13,178 nt of DNA from Porticoccaceae bacterium (lineage in GTDB: Bacteria > Pseudomonadota > Gammaproteobacteria > Pseudomonadales > Porticoccaceae). Below are positions 1-7,520 of the stretch, one piece after another (the stretch's first letter is position 1; each line of letters starts with the position of its first letter). The position numbers were made by a program, and so were the translations under genes. The notes below the pieces were generated by a model. The model was not told the origin of the DNA and searched no databases. It saw nothing but the letters and a program-made list of their open reading frames with translations. Location: contig JAUUYV010000008.1 in assembly GCA_030590275.1 (NCBI GenBank), forward strand, positions 1 through 13,178, read 5' to 3'.

Positions 1-6
1 CTACCG

Positions 7-1185
7 CTACAACATTTCCACGGCGAGCGCAGTTGCTTCACCACCACCGATACACAGGCTAGCAACACCCTTTGTCTTACCGTAAGTCTGCAACGCACCC
101 AGTAGAGTAACTAGTATCCGAGCACCACTGGCGCCTAGAGGGTGGCCAAGGGCACAGGCTCCCCCGTGAACATTTACTTTGTCGGCAGGAAGGTCTAACT
201 CCCGCATGGCCGCCATCGCAACAACTGCAAATGCCTCATTGATTTCATAGAGATCCACCTCATCCGAAGACCATCCCGTACGTTCAAACAATTTCTTCAT
301 GGCCCCCACTGGTGCCGTCGTAAACCACTCTGGCTCCTGAGCAAACTGGGTATAACCACGAATCACCGCCACGGGCTTAAGACCACGTTTTTCGGCTTCA
401 CTTTGGCGCATCAGCACCAGGGCAGCAGCGCCATCAGAAATAGAACTTGAATTAGCGGCGGTAACAGTACCATCCGCTTTAAATGCCGGGCGCAGCTTAG
501 GGATTTTATCGGGACGAGCATTGCCGGGTTGCTCGTCGGTATCAACTACCTGCTCACCAGCGCGAGTCTTGAAGCTCAGCGCAGCAATTTCATTTTTGAA
601 TTTACCTCCGCTAATTGCTGCATTGGCTCGACTGAGAGACTGAATAGCGTAGGCATCCTGCTCTTCTCGGGTAAAGGTGTATTTACCCGCACATTGCTCG
701 GCAAACACCCCCATTAAACCGTCAGAATAGGCATCCTCGAGGCCGTCAGTATACATATGGTCCTGCAATTCACCGTGCCCGATCCGATAACCGCCACGGG
801 CTTTAGACAATAAATAGGGCGCATTACTCATACTTTCCATGCCACCAGCTACCACCACATCGGATTGCCCAGCAATTAGAGTATCGCAGGCCATCATCAC
901 AGTCTTCATACCGGAACCACACATTTTGTTAACGGTGGTAGTTCCGGCACTCACCGATATTCCAGCACCCAAAGCTGCTTGCCGAGCCGGTGATTGCCCA
1001 ACGCCCGCAGGCAACACGCAACCCATCAGCACTTCGTCAACGGCATCCCCCGCCACTCCCGCTCTTTCCAGAGCTGCTCGAATAGCAGTTGAACCCAAAA
1101 CCGGTGAGGGCTGGGAAGAAAGTTCACCCATCATGCCGCCCATGGGAGTCCGGGCGCTACCAACAATTACCACTGGGTCATTCAT
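7..1185 (-). CDS. Acetyl-CoA C-acetyltransferase (biosynthetic-type thiolase)
   Basis: Thiolase-family enzyme that condenses two acetyl-CoA to acetoacetyl-CoA, or does the reverse in degradation; cytoplasmic. At 392 residues it has the usual length. The catalytic residues lie at the same numbers as in the Zoogloea enzyme as I recall it: acyl-accepting Cys89 in NKMCGSGMK, His348 in GHPLGASGAR and Cys378 in LCIGGGEA. The start ATG has an AGAGG ribosome site about 8 bases upstream. It lies 29 bases after sspB on the same strand and is probably the last gene of the petA-petBC-sspA-sspB run. The stop is at the window edge, so no downstream terminator can be judged. Family assignment is firm. Whether it serves polyhydroxybutyrate synthesis (phaA), ketone-body use (atoB) or another acyl-CoA route is not decided by sequence, because no phaB, phaC or CoA transferase is visible nearby. 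Confidence 0.93.
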   Translation of the reverse strand: MNDPVVIVGSARTPMGGMMGELSSQPSPVLGSTAIRAALERAGVAGDAVDEVLMGCVLPAGVGQSPARQAALGAGISVSAGTTTVNKMCGSGMKTVMMACDTLIAGQSDVVVAGGMESMSNAPYLLSKARGGYRIGHGELQDHMYTDGLEDAYSDGLMGVFAEQCAGKYTFTREEQDAYAIQSLSRANAAISGGKFKNEIAALSFKTRAGEQVVDTDEQPGNARPDKIPKLRPAFKADGTVTAANSSSISDGAAALVLMRQSEAEKRGLKPVAVIRGYTQFAQEPEWFTTAPVGAMKKLFERTGWSSDEVDLYEINEAFAVVAMAAMRELDLPADKVNVHGGACALGHPLGASGARILVTLLGALQTYGKTKGVASLCIGGGEATALAVEML

Positions 1186-1214
1186 AGTATTACCTCTTCA
1201 TACGATTCAGTCTT

Positions 1215-1640
1215 TTATTTAACAATCCGCAGCCGACGCTGACCACCACCAGGCTTAGCCGGCGGTTTAGGGGGAGTATCATCCGGGTGATCTTGTGACC
1301 CCGCCTCGGGGTTGGCTAGCTCATCAGCATTAGGCTCAAAGACCATACCCTGGCCATTTTCCCGGGCATAAATCCCAAGAATTGCCTTGACCGGCACATA
1401 GATCTCGGCCGGCACACCGCCGAAGCGAGTATTAAAACTCACGGCCTCATTATCCATAGAAAACGCCTTCACCGACCGCGGAGCGATATTCAGGACGATC
1501 TGTCCATCGGTAACATAAGCCTGGGGCACAGAGACATTTGTCTGGTAAGCGTCAACTACCAGGTGGGGGGTACAATCGTTATCAACTATCCAGTCATAAA
1601 ATGCACGGATCAGGTAGGGCTGATTAGAGCTCATGTCCAC
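1215..1640 (-). CDS. sspB: Stringent starvation protein B, ClpXP adaptor
   Basis: Specificity adaptor that binds ssrA-tagged peptides from stalled ribosomes and delivers them to ClpXP. The 141 residues show the SspB fold region (about 8-103, with PYLIRAFYDW, TPHLVVD, GQIVLNIAPR, FNTRFGG and IYARENG). A flexible Asp/Pro-rich linker of about 30 residues follows, then a C-terminal RRLRIVK tail that matches the ClpX-docking tail of E. coli SspB (ALRVVK). The linker is shorter than in E. coli, where the protein is about 165 residues. The start is taken as GTG at 1640, giving MDMSS like the E. coli MDLSQ. An in-frame ATG two codons on (1634) is possible, but the GAGG upstream is better spaced for the GTG (about 11 bases). 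It follows sspA by 18 bases, the standard pairing. Confidence 0.96.
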   Translation of the reverse strand: MDMSSNQPYLIRAFYDWIVDNDCTPHLVVDAYQTNVSVPQAYVTDGQIVLNIAPRSVKAFSMDNEAVSFNTRFGGVPAEIYVPVKAILGIYARENGQGMVFEPNADELANPEAGSQDHPDDTPPKPPAKPGGGQRRLRIVK

Positions 1641-1658
1641 CGCAGCATAAACCTCGAA

Positions 1659-2291
1659 TCAGGGACGCATGTCTCGCTCAGCTTCCGTCAGGCTTTCCTG
1701 GAAAGCGGGCCGATCAAACATACGCCGCATGTAATTAATGAGAGGTTTAGCCTGCTTGTTATTTGGGATTGACACATCAAGCAACTCCAAACGCCAGAGT
1801 ACAGGAGCCAGGCAGCAGTCCACCAAAGTAAAGTCATCATTCATAAAATAGGCTTTTTCGGCAAAGACGGGCGCCACACTCAGGAGACTTTCACGCAGAC
1901 CTTTCCGCGCTTTGTCCGCCTGGGCCGTTTCGCTTTTCCGATAAACAATATCTGCGCTCTCACACCAGTCTTTTTCGATACGGTGCATAAACTGGCGACT
2001 CAAAGCCCGGGCAACCGGGTATACGGGCAATAATGGTGGATGAGGGTAACGCTCATCGAGATACTCCATCATCACCTTGGACTCATAGAGCGCGAGATCA
2101 CGATCTGCTAATGTCGGAGTAGAACCATAGGGGTTGATTTCAGCCAGTTCTTCCGGCAAAGCACCATGATCAACCTCCTCAATATCTACACTTACTCCTT
2201 TTTCTGCCAGTACTATACGAACCCTGTGGGAGTATTGGCAGGAAGAATCTGAATACAGCGTCATTGTCGAACGCTTGGAAACTACTCCCAT
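1659..2291 (-). CDS. sspA: Stringent starvation protein A
   Basis: RNA-polymerase-associated transcription factor with a glutathione-S-transferase-like fold, induced in starvation and stationary phase. The 210 residues match E. coli SspA (212) almost end to end: [13 protein letters not shown] (20-32), [51 protein letters not shown] and a [10 protein letters not shown] end. The N-terminal thioredoxin-like domain carries Cys18 in a CQYS motif, where E. coli has Asp at the equivalent site. The start ATG has GAGG about 7 bases upstream. It sits 24 bases after the cytochrome b/c1 gene and 18 before sspB, so it is likely co-transcribed with both. In E. coli, SspA acts on sigma70 RNA polymerase; the role here is inferred from homology. 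Confidence 0.96.
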   Translation of the reverse strand: MGVVSKRSTMTLYSDSSCQYSHRVRIVLAEKGVSVDIEEVDHGALPEELAEINPYGSTPTLADRDLALYESKVMMEYLDERYPHPPLLPVYPVARALSRQFMHRIEKDWCESADIVYRKSETAQADKARKGLRESLLSVAPVFAEKAYFMNDDFTLVDCCLAPVLWRLELLDVSIPNNKQAKPLINYMRRMFDRPAFQESLTEAERDMRP

Positions 2292-2315
2292 GATTTACCT
2301 CGTAGCCTATGGCTT

Positions 2316-4361
2316 TTAATGTACATCTTTCCAGTATTCGCGGTTCAGGAGCCACACAAACACAAATAATATCGACAGAAACAACAGCGCACCGTACCCT
2401 ATAATACGACTCTTATCTGCTACCGGATTCGCCAGATAACTCATAAAGTTGACCAAATCGTACACAGCAGAATCAAACTCTTCAGCAGACAACTGTCCCT
2501 CTTTAAGCAGCTTATAATTGCCGCAGGGATCATCTTTTGCCGGCTCGCTGGTAAGCGGGTCAGCGCGATAGCCACCATTAGGGGCAATAGAAGGTCCCGG
2601 CGCGCAGGCCGGTAATCCCTGCAAATCTATCAAGGCGTGAGGCATACCTACATTCTCAAACACCTTATTGTTAACACCAACTGGGCGACTGGGATCGACG
2701 TAGAAATTACGTAGATAGGTATATACCCACTCCGGTGAACGCACACGGGTGACCAGGGTCAAATCCGGCGGCGGTGTACCAAACCACTGCTTGCCAGACT
2801 CGGTTGACATTGAAGCCTCCATCAAGCCACCAATCTTTTGGCCACTAAACACCATATTTTCGAGCATCATACCGTGGGGAATCTCCAGATCATCCGCGAC
2901 TCGACCCCAGCGTGAAAATTTCGCTCCGTGGCAGCCCATGCAGTAGTTGGTAAAAATCTGGGCACCGCGTTGAAGCGACGCTTTATCCTGATGCTTAACT
3001 TCAATTTTGTCACAGTGAATAGTACCGCAGTCGTAATTAGACTCAGAACCGACTGCTTTCAGCGGAATAACCACCAATGCGGCCACAATGCCCAACATGG
3101 CCATAAAACGCCAGAAGCCCATACCGCCATCCATCGTCACGCGCTCGGGCTCCGGTTTGGTTTTCTCCAGACTCGTCCAGATAGGCATAGCAAGAAAGTA
3201 AAGGAAGTACAGCACTGTACAGATTCGTGCTAAAGCTGTCCGATCTTCGGTTGGCGCTTTGACACCTAACACGCCCAGCACAATAAACACCGCCGCAAAC
3301 AGGACCACGGCGACGCGGCTGATGTTACCTTTGTAGCGAATGGATTTGACCGGACTACGATCAAGCCAGGGCAGGACAAACATTATCGCCACTGCTGCAC
3401 CCATCACCATAAAACCCACCAGCTTGTCTGGAACGGCTCGCAACATTGAATAGAAGGGCGTGAAATACCATACCGGTGCAATATGCTCAGGGGTTTTCAA
3501 GGTATTAGAATGCTCGAAATTAGCCTTTTCAATAAAGTAGCCGCCCATTTCCGGCATAAAGAAGATAATAAAACAGAACACAAACAGGAATACTGTAATC
3601 GGCACCAGGTCGTGAACAGTATAGTAGGGATGGAAAGCAATACCATCGAGAGGAATACCGTTTTCATCCTTGTGTTTTTTAATTTCGACGCCATCGGGAT
3701 TGTTAGATCCAACCTCGTGGAGAGCTAGCAAATGCAAAAATACCAGCCCCAACAATACCAATGGCACTGCGACCACATGAAGGGCAAAAAACCGATTCAG
3801 GGTAATACCGGAAATCAGGTAATCACCTCGTACCCACTCCACAATGGCATCACCAACCACCGGTACCGCACCAAACAGGTTAATAATCACCTGAGCACCC
3901 CAATAGGACATTTGCCCCCAGGGTAGTACATATCCAAAGAAAGCTTCGGCCATTAAGGCAAGGTAAATACCCATACCGAACAACCACACCAACTCCCGGG
4001 GAGCTTTATAGGAACCGTAAAGTAAACCGCGGAACATATGTAGATAGACCACGATAAAGAAAGCAGAAGCCCCCGTGGAATGCATGTAACGGAGAATCCA
4101 GCCGAAATCCACATCTCGCATGATGTACTCGACCGAACCGAAAGCCCTGTCCCCCGAGGGCTCATAACTCATAGTAAGCCAGATGCCGGTGAACATCTGG
4201 TTGACCAACACCACCATCGACAGCACACCAAAAAAATACCAGAAATTGAAATTCTTGGGTGCGTAGTACTTAGCCATATGGGTATCCCAGGCGCGCTGCA
4301 CCGGCAAGCGCGAATCCACCCATTTCCACAATGCTGTTAACCAACTCATAACCAGGCTCAT
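2316..4361 (-). CDS. Fused cytochrome b / cytochrome c1 of the ubiquinol-cytochrome c reductase (bc1) complex
   Basis: One uninterrupted frame of 681 residues encodes both cytochrome subunits of respiratory complex III, which oxidises ubiquinol and reduces cytochrome c across the inner membrane. Residues 1-405 are cytochrome b: eight membrane helices, heme b ligand pairs His94/His108 and His195/His210 (spacings 13 and 14), and a Qo-site motif PVWY (296-299), a variant of PEWY that I recall in beta- and gammaproteobacteria. Residues 406-681 are cytochrome c1: a hydrophobic signal/anchor (about 417-436), heme motif CMGCH (474-478), a probable axial Met573 in GMPHAL, and a C-terminal anchor (652-672). 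Cytochrome b ends in the cytoplasm and the next helix returns outward, so topology allows the fusion. The start overlaps the petA stop (ATGA); Met5 is an alternative. Gammaproteobacterial petB and petC are usually separate; the fused form is best known as fbcH in Bradyrhizobium. Whether the chain is cleaved is unknown. Confidence 0.95.
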   Translation of the reverse strand: MSLVMSWLTALWKWVDSRLPVQRAWDTHMAKYYAPKNFNFWYFFGVLSMVVLVNQMFTGIWLTMSYEPSGDRAFGSVEYIMRDVDFGWILRYMHSTGASAFFIVVYLHMFRGLLYGSYKAPRELVWLFGMGIYLALMAEAFFGYVLPWGQMSYWGAQVIINLFGAVPVVGDAIVEWVRGDYLISGITLNRFFALHVVAVPLVLLGLVFLHLLALHEVGSNNPDGVEIKKHKDENGIPLDGIAFHPYYTVHDLVPITVFLFVFCFIIFFMPEMGGYFIEKANFEHSNTLKTPEHIAPVWYFTPFYSMLRAVPDKLVGFMVMGAAVAIMFVLPWLDRSPVKSIRYKGNISRVAVVLFAAVFIVLGVLGVKAPTEDRTALARICTVLYFLYFLAMPIWTSLEKTKPEPERVTMDGGMGFWRFMAMLGIVAALVVIPLKAVGSESNYDCGTIHCDKIEVKHQDKASLQRGAQIFTNYCMGCHGAKFSRWGRVADDLEIPHGMMLENMVFSGQKIGGLMEASMSTESGKQWFGTPPPDLTLVTRVRSPEWVYTYLRNFYVDPSRPVGVNNKVFENVGMPHALIDLQGLPACAPGPSIAPNGGYRADPLTSEPAKDDPCGNYKLLKEGQLSAEEFDSAVYDLVNFMSYLANPVADKSRIIGYGALLFLSILFVFVWLLNREYWKDVH

Positions 4362-4963
4362 GCTGCGGCTCCCTTGTCGACACCAATAACGACAACGTTA
4401 TCACTCTCATAATAATGTGGTGGCACTACGAGGTTTGTTGGAGCCGGGACACCCTTGTGAACCCGACCCGCCAGATCAAACTTGGAGCCATGGCAAGCAC
4501 AGAAAAAGCCTCCTAGCCATTCCTCGTCATCTTTACTGAGGTCAGCCGCACCTACCTCCGGGCGATATGCGGGCGCGCAACCCAGATGCGTACACAGACC
4601 CACTAAAATTAGGTATTCGTCTTTAATTCCGCGCTTTTTTGAGTCAACATACTCCGGCTGCCTGGATTCCTCCGAGCCGGGGTCTTTTAATCTGTCTTCG
4701 AGCTCTGCTAATGCTTCCACAGCTTCCAGTGTGCGACGCAAAATATAAACAGGCTGACTGCGCCATGCTTCGGTAATCATTTCTCCTGGCTGGATTTTGC
4801 CAATATCTATTTTGACTGGCGCCCCCGCAGCCTTGGCTCTGGCACTGGGCTGCCACGAACCCACAAACGGCACCATAGCACCCACGGCACCGACAGCACC
4901 GACCACACAGGTGGCTCCGGTCAATACCCGACGGCGAGTTAGATTTACACCCTCATTGCTCAT
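4358..4963 (-). CDS. petA: Ubiquinol-cytochrome c reductase Rieske iron-sulfur subunit
   Basis: The Rieske [2Fe-2S] protein of the bc1 complex takes the first electron from ubiquinol and passes it to cytochrome c1. The 201 residues begin with a twin-arginine signal anchor (TRRRVLTG at 9-16, hydrophobic 17-36), consistent with Tat export of the folded cluster domain. The cluster motifs are CTHLGC (124-129) and CACHGS (155-160). By family rules Cys124, His126, Cys155 and His158 bind the cluster, and Cys129-Cys157 form the disulfide. The motif reads SKFD, so Phe162 stands where mitochondrial proteins have a Tyr that raises the redox potential; CACHG replaces the more usual CPCHG. The start has a good AAGGAGAG site about 7 bases upstream. 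First gene of the pet operon, with a 4-base overlap onto the cytochrome b/c1 frame. Confidence 0.97.
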   Translation of the reverse strand: MSNEGVNLTRRRVLTGATCVVGAVGAVGAMVPFVGSWQPSARAKAAGAPVKIDIGKIQPGEMITEAWRSQPVYILRRTLEAVEALAELEDRLKDPGSEESRQPEYVDSKKRGIKDEYLILVGLCTHLGCAPAYRPEVGAADLSKDDEEWLGGFFCACHGSKFDLAGRVHKGVPAPTNLVVPPHYYESDNVVVIGVDKGAAA

Positions 4964-5063
4964 CAGAGCTCTCCTTATAACTTGGCGATAAGATAAGACA
5001 GACGAACTAATTTAACAGCGCCAGGGACACAGCCCTTTTCTGGGCAACAAGAAACGGCGAGTC

Positions 5064-5092
5064 ATACTACTCAAAAGACCTACAATTAACAA
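5064..5092 (-). promoter_or_regulatory. Possible sigma70 promoter for the petA-petBC-sspAB operon
   Basis: On the minus strand TTGTTA (5092-5087) and TAGTAT (5069-5064) are separated by 17 bases, with four of six consensus matches in each box. The site lies about 100 bases upstream of petA and downstream of the rpsI terminator, where an independent promoter is expected. Assigned by pattern only; an alternative (TTGATT with GATATA, spacing 16) lies closer to the terminator. Confidence 0.3.
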
Positions 5093-5134
5093 GAAATATC
5101 TGTCTAGATATATCGCAACCAATTGTTTTAAATC

Positions 5135-5161
5135 AAAAAAAAGCCCGGCACAAGACCGGGC
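5135..5161 (-). terminator. Intrinsic terminator after rplM-rpsI
   Basis: On the minus strand GCCCGG (5161-5156) and CCGGGC (5148-5143) form a perfect 6-bp GC stem around a 7-base loop, followed directly by eight T residues (5142-5135). It starts 24 bases past the rpsI stop and separates the ribosomal-protein unit from petA. Classic rho-independent form. Confidence 0.88.
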
Positions 5162-5185
5162 ACCAATAGCTGCTCTAAGGTGTTT

Positions 5186-5578
5186 TCAACGCTTGGAAAA
5201 TTGTGGCCGCTTGCGTGCTTTGTGCAAGCCAACCTTCTTACGCTCAACTTCGCGGGCATCGCGAGTCAGAAAACCGGCTTTGCGCAGTACCGGGCGTAAA
5301 TTCTCATCGTAGCAAAGCAAGGCTCGCGCCAGACCATGACGAATAGCACCCGCCTGACCAAAACTACCACCACCACGAACCGTCACGTCGATATCAAACT
5401 TATCGACACAATCAGCAACCTGAAGCGGCTGCCGCACAATCATGCGCGCCACTTCGCGCCCAAAATAGGCGTCGAGGGCACGGTCATTAACTTTAATATC
5501 ACCGTTGCCGGGAGAAATAAATACTCGGGCGGAAGAGGTTTTACGCCGACCGGTACCATAATAACGGGTGTCTGCCAT
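5186..5578 (-). CDS. rpsI: 30S ribosomal protein S9
   Basis: S9 of the small ribosomal subunit. Its length (130 residues) and sequence are typical: [15 protein letters not shown] near the N terminus, [19 protein letters not shown] in the middle, and the conserved basic tail [11 protein letters not shown] that reaches toward the decoding P site. It starts 11 bases after the rplM stop, and the rplM stop TAG is part of the TAGGA ribosome site for rpsI, so the two are translated from one message. A terminator follows. Nothing unusual is seen. Confidence 0.98.
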   Translation of the reverse strand: MADTRYYGTGRRKTSSARVFISPGNGDIKVNDRALDAYFGREVARMIVRQPLQVADCVDKFDIDVTVRGGGSFGQAGAIRHGLARALLCYDENLRPVLRKAGFLTRDAREVERKKVGLHKARKRPQFSKR

Positions 5579-5589
5579 AATTTTTTGTC

Positions 5590-6018
5590 CTAAATATCCA
5601 GTACCCTAGGTTGTTGCGCCGCATGCGGATGCACATCACCCGCATACACTTTCAGTTTTCGGTACACATCGCGACCCAAGGGGCCTTTCGGTAACATACC
5701 CTTAACCGCTATCTCTATCGCACGTTCTGGCGCCCGCTCCATAAGTTTTTCAAAACTCACGCCCTTAATACCACCGGGAAAACCTGTGTGACGATAGTAG
5801 ATTTTGTCCGTCGCCTTGCGACCGGTAACCCGAACTTTATCCGCGTTGACTACAACGATGTAATCTCCGGTATCAACATGAGGAGTAAACTCTGGTTTGT
5901 GCTTACCTCGTAAGCGGTGAGCAATACCGCTAGCGAGACGACCGAGAGTTTTGTCCGTAGCATCTACCACGTACCAGTCGTGGATTACGGTCTCGGACTT
6001 GGCGTTGTAAGTTTTCAT
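5590..6018 (-). CDS. rplM: 50S ribosomal protein L13
   Basis: L13 of the large ribosomal subunit, 142 residues as in E. coli. Matches include [66 protein letters not shown] and the end [11 protein letters not shown]. The frame is open a further 29 codons upstream (to 6105), but MKTYN at 6018 is the family start, and the upstream part has no L13 similarity and would begin about at the predicted transcription start. The ribosome site before 6018 is weak (an AGGCGA lies about 15 bases away). In E. coli L13 represses its own message through the leader. The roughly 94-base leader predicted here could carry such a site, but I cannot show one. Confidence 0.97.
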   Translation of the reverse strand: MKTYNAKSETVIHDWYVVDATDKTLGRLASGIAHRLRGKHKPEFTPHVDTGDYIVVVNADKVRVTGRKATDKIYYRHTGFPGGIKGVSFEKLMERAPERAIEIAVKGMLPKGPLGRDVYRKLKVYAGDVHPHAAQQPRVLDI

Positions 6019-6103
6019 CGCGTTATAAATTCGCCTGGCGTTAGATTGAGCGTGTCCTGTTGACGTCCGGCCTGGAACTCGACCTGCCAATGGGGTTAAG
6101 AGC

Positions 6104-6138
6104 AAAAAAAGAGGGCGGATTCTACCGATAGAACCCCC
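6104..6138 (-). terminator. Terminator-like hairpin overlapping the rplM promoter
   Basis: On the minus strand GGGGGTTCTA (6138-6129), a TCGG tetraloop and TAGAATCCGCCC (6124-6113) form a stem with one G-T pair and one bulged G, followed by CTC-like bases and seven T (6110-6104). It could end zapE transcripts, whose stop is about 155 bases upstream. Its right arm contains the -10 box of the rplM promoter, so one of the two readings could be fortuitous. Confidence 0.5.
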
Positions 6139-6147
6139 TTATTTCAA
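6119..6147 (-). promoter_or_regulatory. Probable sigma70 promoter of rplM-rpsI
   Basis: On the minus strand TTGAAA (6147-6142) and TAGAAT (6124-6119) match consensus at five of six positions each with the optimal 17-base spacer, the best promoter pattern in the window. The bases after the -10 box are GC-rich (CCGCCC), a discriminator type typical of stringently controlled ribosomal promoters. The predicted start near 6112 gives a leader of about 94 bases before rplM. Confidence 0.62.
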
Positions 6148-6292
6148 GGCCTAAAACCGCTAAGTTTTGCCAATTTATAGTAACGTCGGACCTGGAAGCT
6201 GATTAGCTAGCCAGAATAACTCCCGCCGCACCCCGTTCCTGCAAGGTCCTCACGCAGAAAATATTAAAATATAGACCTCTATACCAGTAAGG

Positions 6293-7387
6293 CTAGGGCT
6301 TATGAGGACGCGCCAAATAATCATGAGACTGCATTTCCCGTAGACGACTTTTGGTGCGCTCAAACTCGAAGCCCAGGCCACCGCCGCGATACAGTTCTGA
6401 CAAAGGCACTGCCGCAGATAGAGCCACCTTCACATTGCGATCATAAAACTCATCAATCAGATTAACAAAACGACGCGTCTGATCATCGATGTCTCGAAAC
6501 AGCTGAGGAACATCACTGACCAACACAGCGTGGAACTCACGGGCAAGTTCTATGTAATCATTCTGGCTACGCGGCCCCGCACAGAGTGCGGCAAAATCAA
6601 ACCAGGCAACATCTTCTCCTACATAGAGCGCGGGGATATCTCTCCCCTCCACCTCGAGCATCACCTCTTTGCGAACCTCCTCAGGCGACGGCACCAAACT
6701 TTCGAACACCTCCCTCAGGGATTGCTCGGCAATTTCGCCATGGGGGTAATGGTATAAATCAGCTTGAGCCAGGCTACGCAAGCGATAATCAATACCGCCG
6801 TCGATATTGACCACTTCACAGTGCTGTTTGAGCAACGCTATCGCCGGAAGGAAGCGCTGCCGCTGTAAGCCATTCTGGTAAAGCCCATCCGGAGCAATAT
6901 TTGATGTCGCCACCAAAGTCACGCCATTTGCAAAGAGCTCTTCCATCAGGATGCCCAAAATCATTGCGTCGGTTATATCGGAGACAAAAAATTCGTCGAA
7001 GCACAATACTCTCGCTTCTAAAGCGATACCCTGGGCAACTTTTTTCAGGGGATTTTTCTCCCCTTTTAAAGCGTCGAGATCGCGGTGCACCCGCCTCATA
7101 AAGCGATGGAAGTGGACTCGCAGCTTGTCCTGAAAAGGCAAGCTCTCAAAAAAACTATCCATCAAGTAAGTTTTACCGCGCCCAACACCACCCCATAGGT
7201 ACAAGCCCGACACCCTTGCTGCCCGGCGGTTACGGAACAATCGATCGAAAAGACTCATATCCTGCTGCGGCGCAGCGATTAAGCGGTCATGCAGAACCTG
7301 CAGTTTTTCCACCGCGGCCTGCTGAGCATCATCGCGCAAAAAACCTGAGCGTTGAAGATCGTGCTGGTAGCGTTGGAGTGGTGTCAT
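6293..7387 (-). CDS. zapE: Cell division protein ZapE (AFG1-family ATPase)
   Basis: P-loop ATPase of the AFG1/ZapE family. E. coli ZapE associates with the FtsZ ring late in constriction and is needed under stress such as heat or low oxygen. At 364 residues it is near the family length (about 375). Walker A GGVGRGKT is at 66-73, Walker B VLCFDEF at 127-133, then SDITDAMIL, a sensor-like VATSN and the family segments QRQRFLPAI and LIDEFYDRNVKV. The ATG start at 7387 matches the family N terminus (MTPLQRYQHDL), although no clear ribosome site precedes it. It sits 133 bases after the hydrolase gene on the same strand, and rplM follows 274 bases on. In E. coli zapE also lies near rplM and yhcB (zapG), so the placement is conserved. 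Confidence 0.96.
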   Translation of the reverse strand: MTPLQRYQHDLQRSGFLRDDAQQAAVEKLQVLHDRLIAAPQQDMSLFDRLFRNRRAARVSGLYLWGGVGRGKTYLMDSFFESLPFQDKLRVHFHRFMRRVHRDLDALKGEKNPLKKVAQGIALEARVLCFDEFFVSDITDAMILGILMEELFANGVTLVATSNIAPDGLYQNGLQRQRFLPAIALLKQHCEVVNIDGGIDYRLRSLAQADLYHYPHGEIAEQSLREVFESLVPSPEEVRKEVMLEVEGRDIPALYVGEDVAWFDFAALCAGPRSQNDYIELAREFHAVLVSDVPQLFRDIDDQTRRFVNLIDEFYDRNVKVALSAAVPLSELYRGGGLGFEFERTKSRLREMQSHDYLARPHKP

Positions 7388-7483
7388 TCTGGTGAGAAAG
7401 TCGCGGTGTGAAATTGTCGAGCACTAAAGCTTTGAAAAAGCGTCCCGCAGATCAGCGACACCATGAACACCTTGCAAAACCAC

Positions 7484-7512
7484 ACTCTACCGAGACGGAA
7501 CCGGCTATTCAA
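7484..7512 (-). promoter_or_regulatory. Possible zapE promoter
   Basis: On the minus strand TTGAAT (7512-7507) and TAGAGT (7489-7484) are 17 bases apart, four of six matches each, just after the upstream hydrolase stop and about 100 bases before the zapE start. Pattern-based only; zapE could equally be read through from the hydrolase gene. Confidence 0.28.
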
Positions 7513-7520
7513 GCCTGTGA

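Noticed and set aside
839..1222. Plus-strand open frame of 127 codons opposite the thiolase gene
   Set aside because: Antisense shadow of a conserved enzyme, with a low-complexity Pro/Thr/Ala-rich translation and no ribosome site of note.
6019..6105. A 29-codon N-terminal extension of rplM to an upstream ATG at 6105
   Set aside because: L13 proteins begin at MKTYN, the extension has no family similarity, and its ATG lies almost at the predicted transcription start.
6270..6283. TATAGACCTCTATA inverted repeat next to the zapE stop, followed by T-rich sequence on the minus strand
   Set aside because: The arms are AT-rich and only 2 bases apart, so a hairpin would be very unstable; not a credible terminator.
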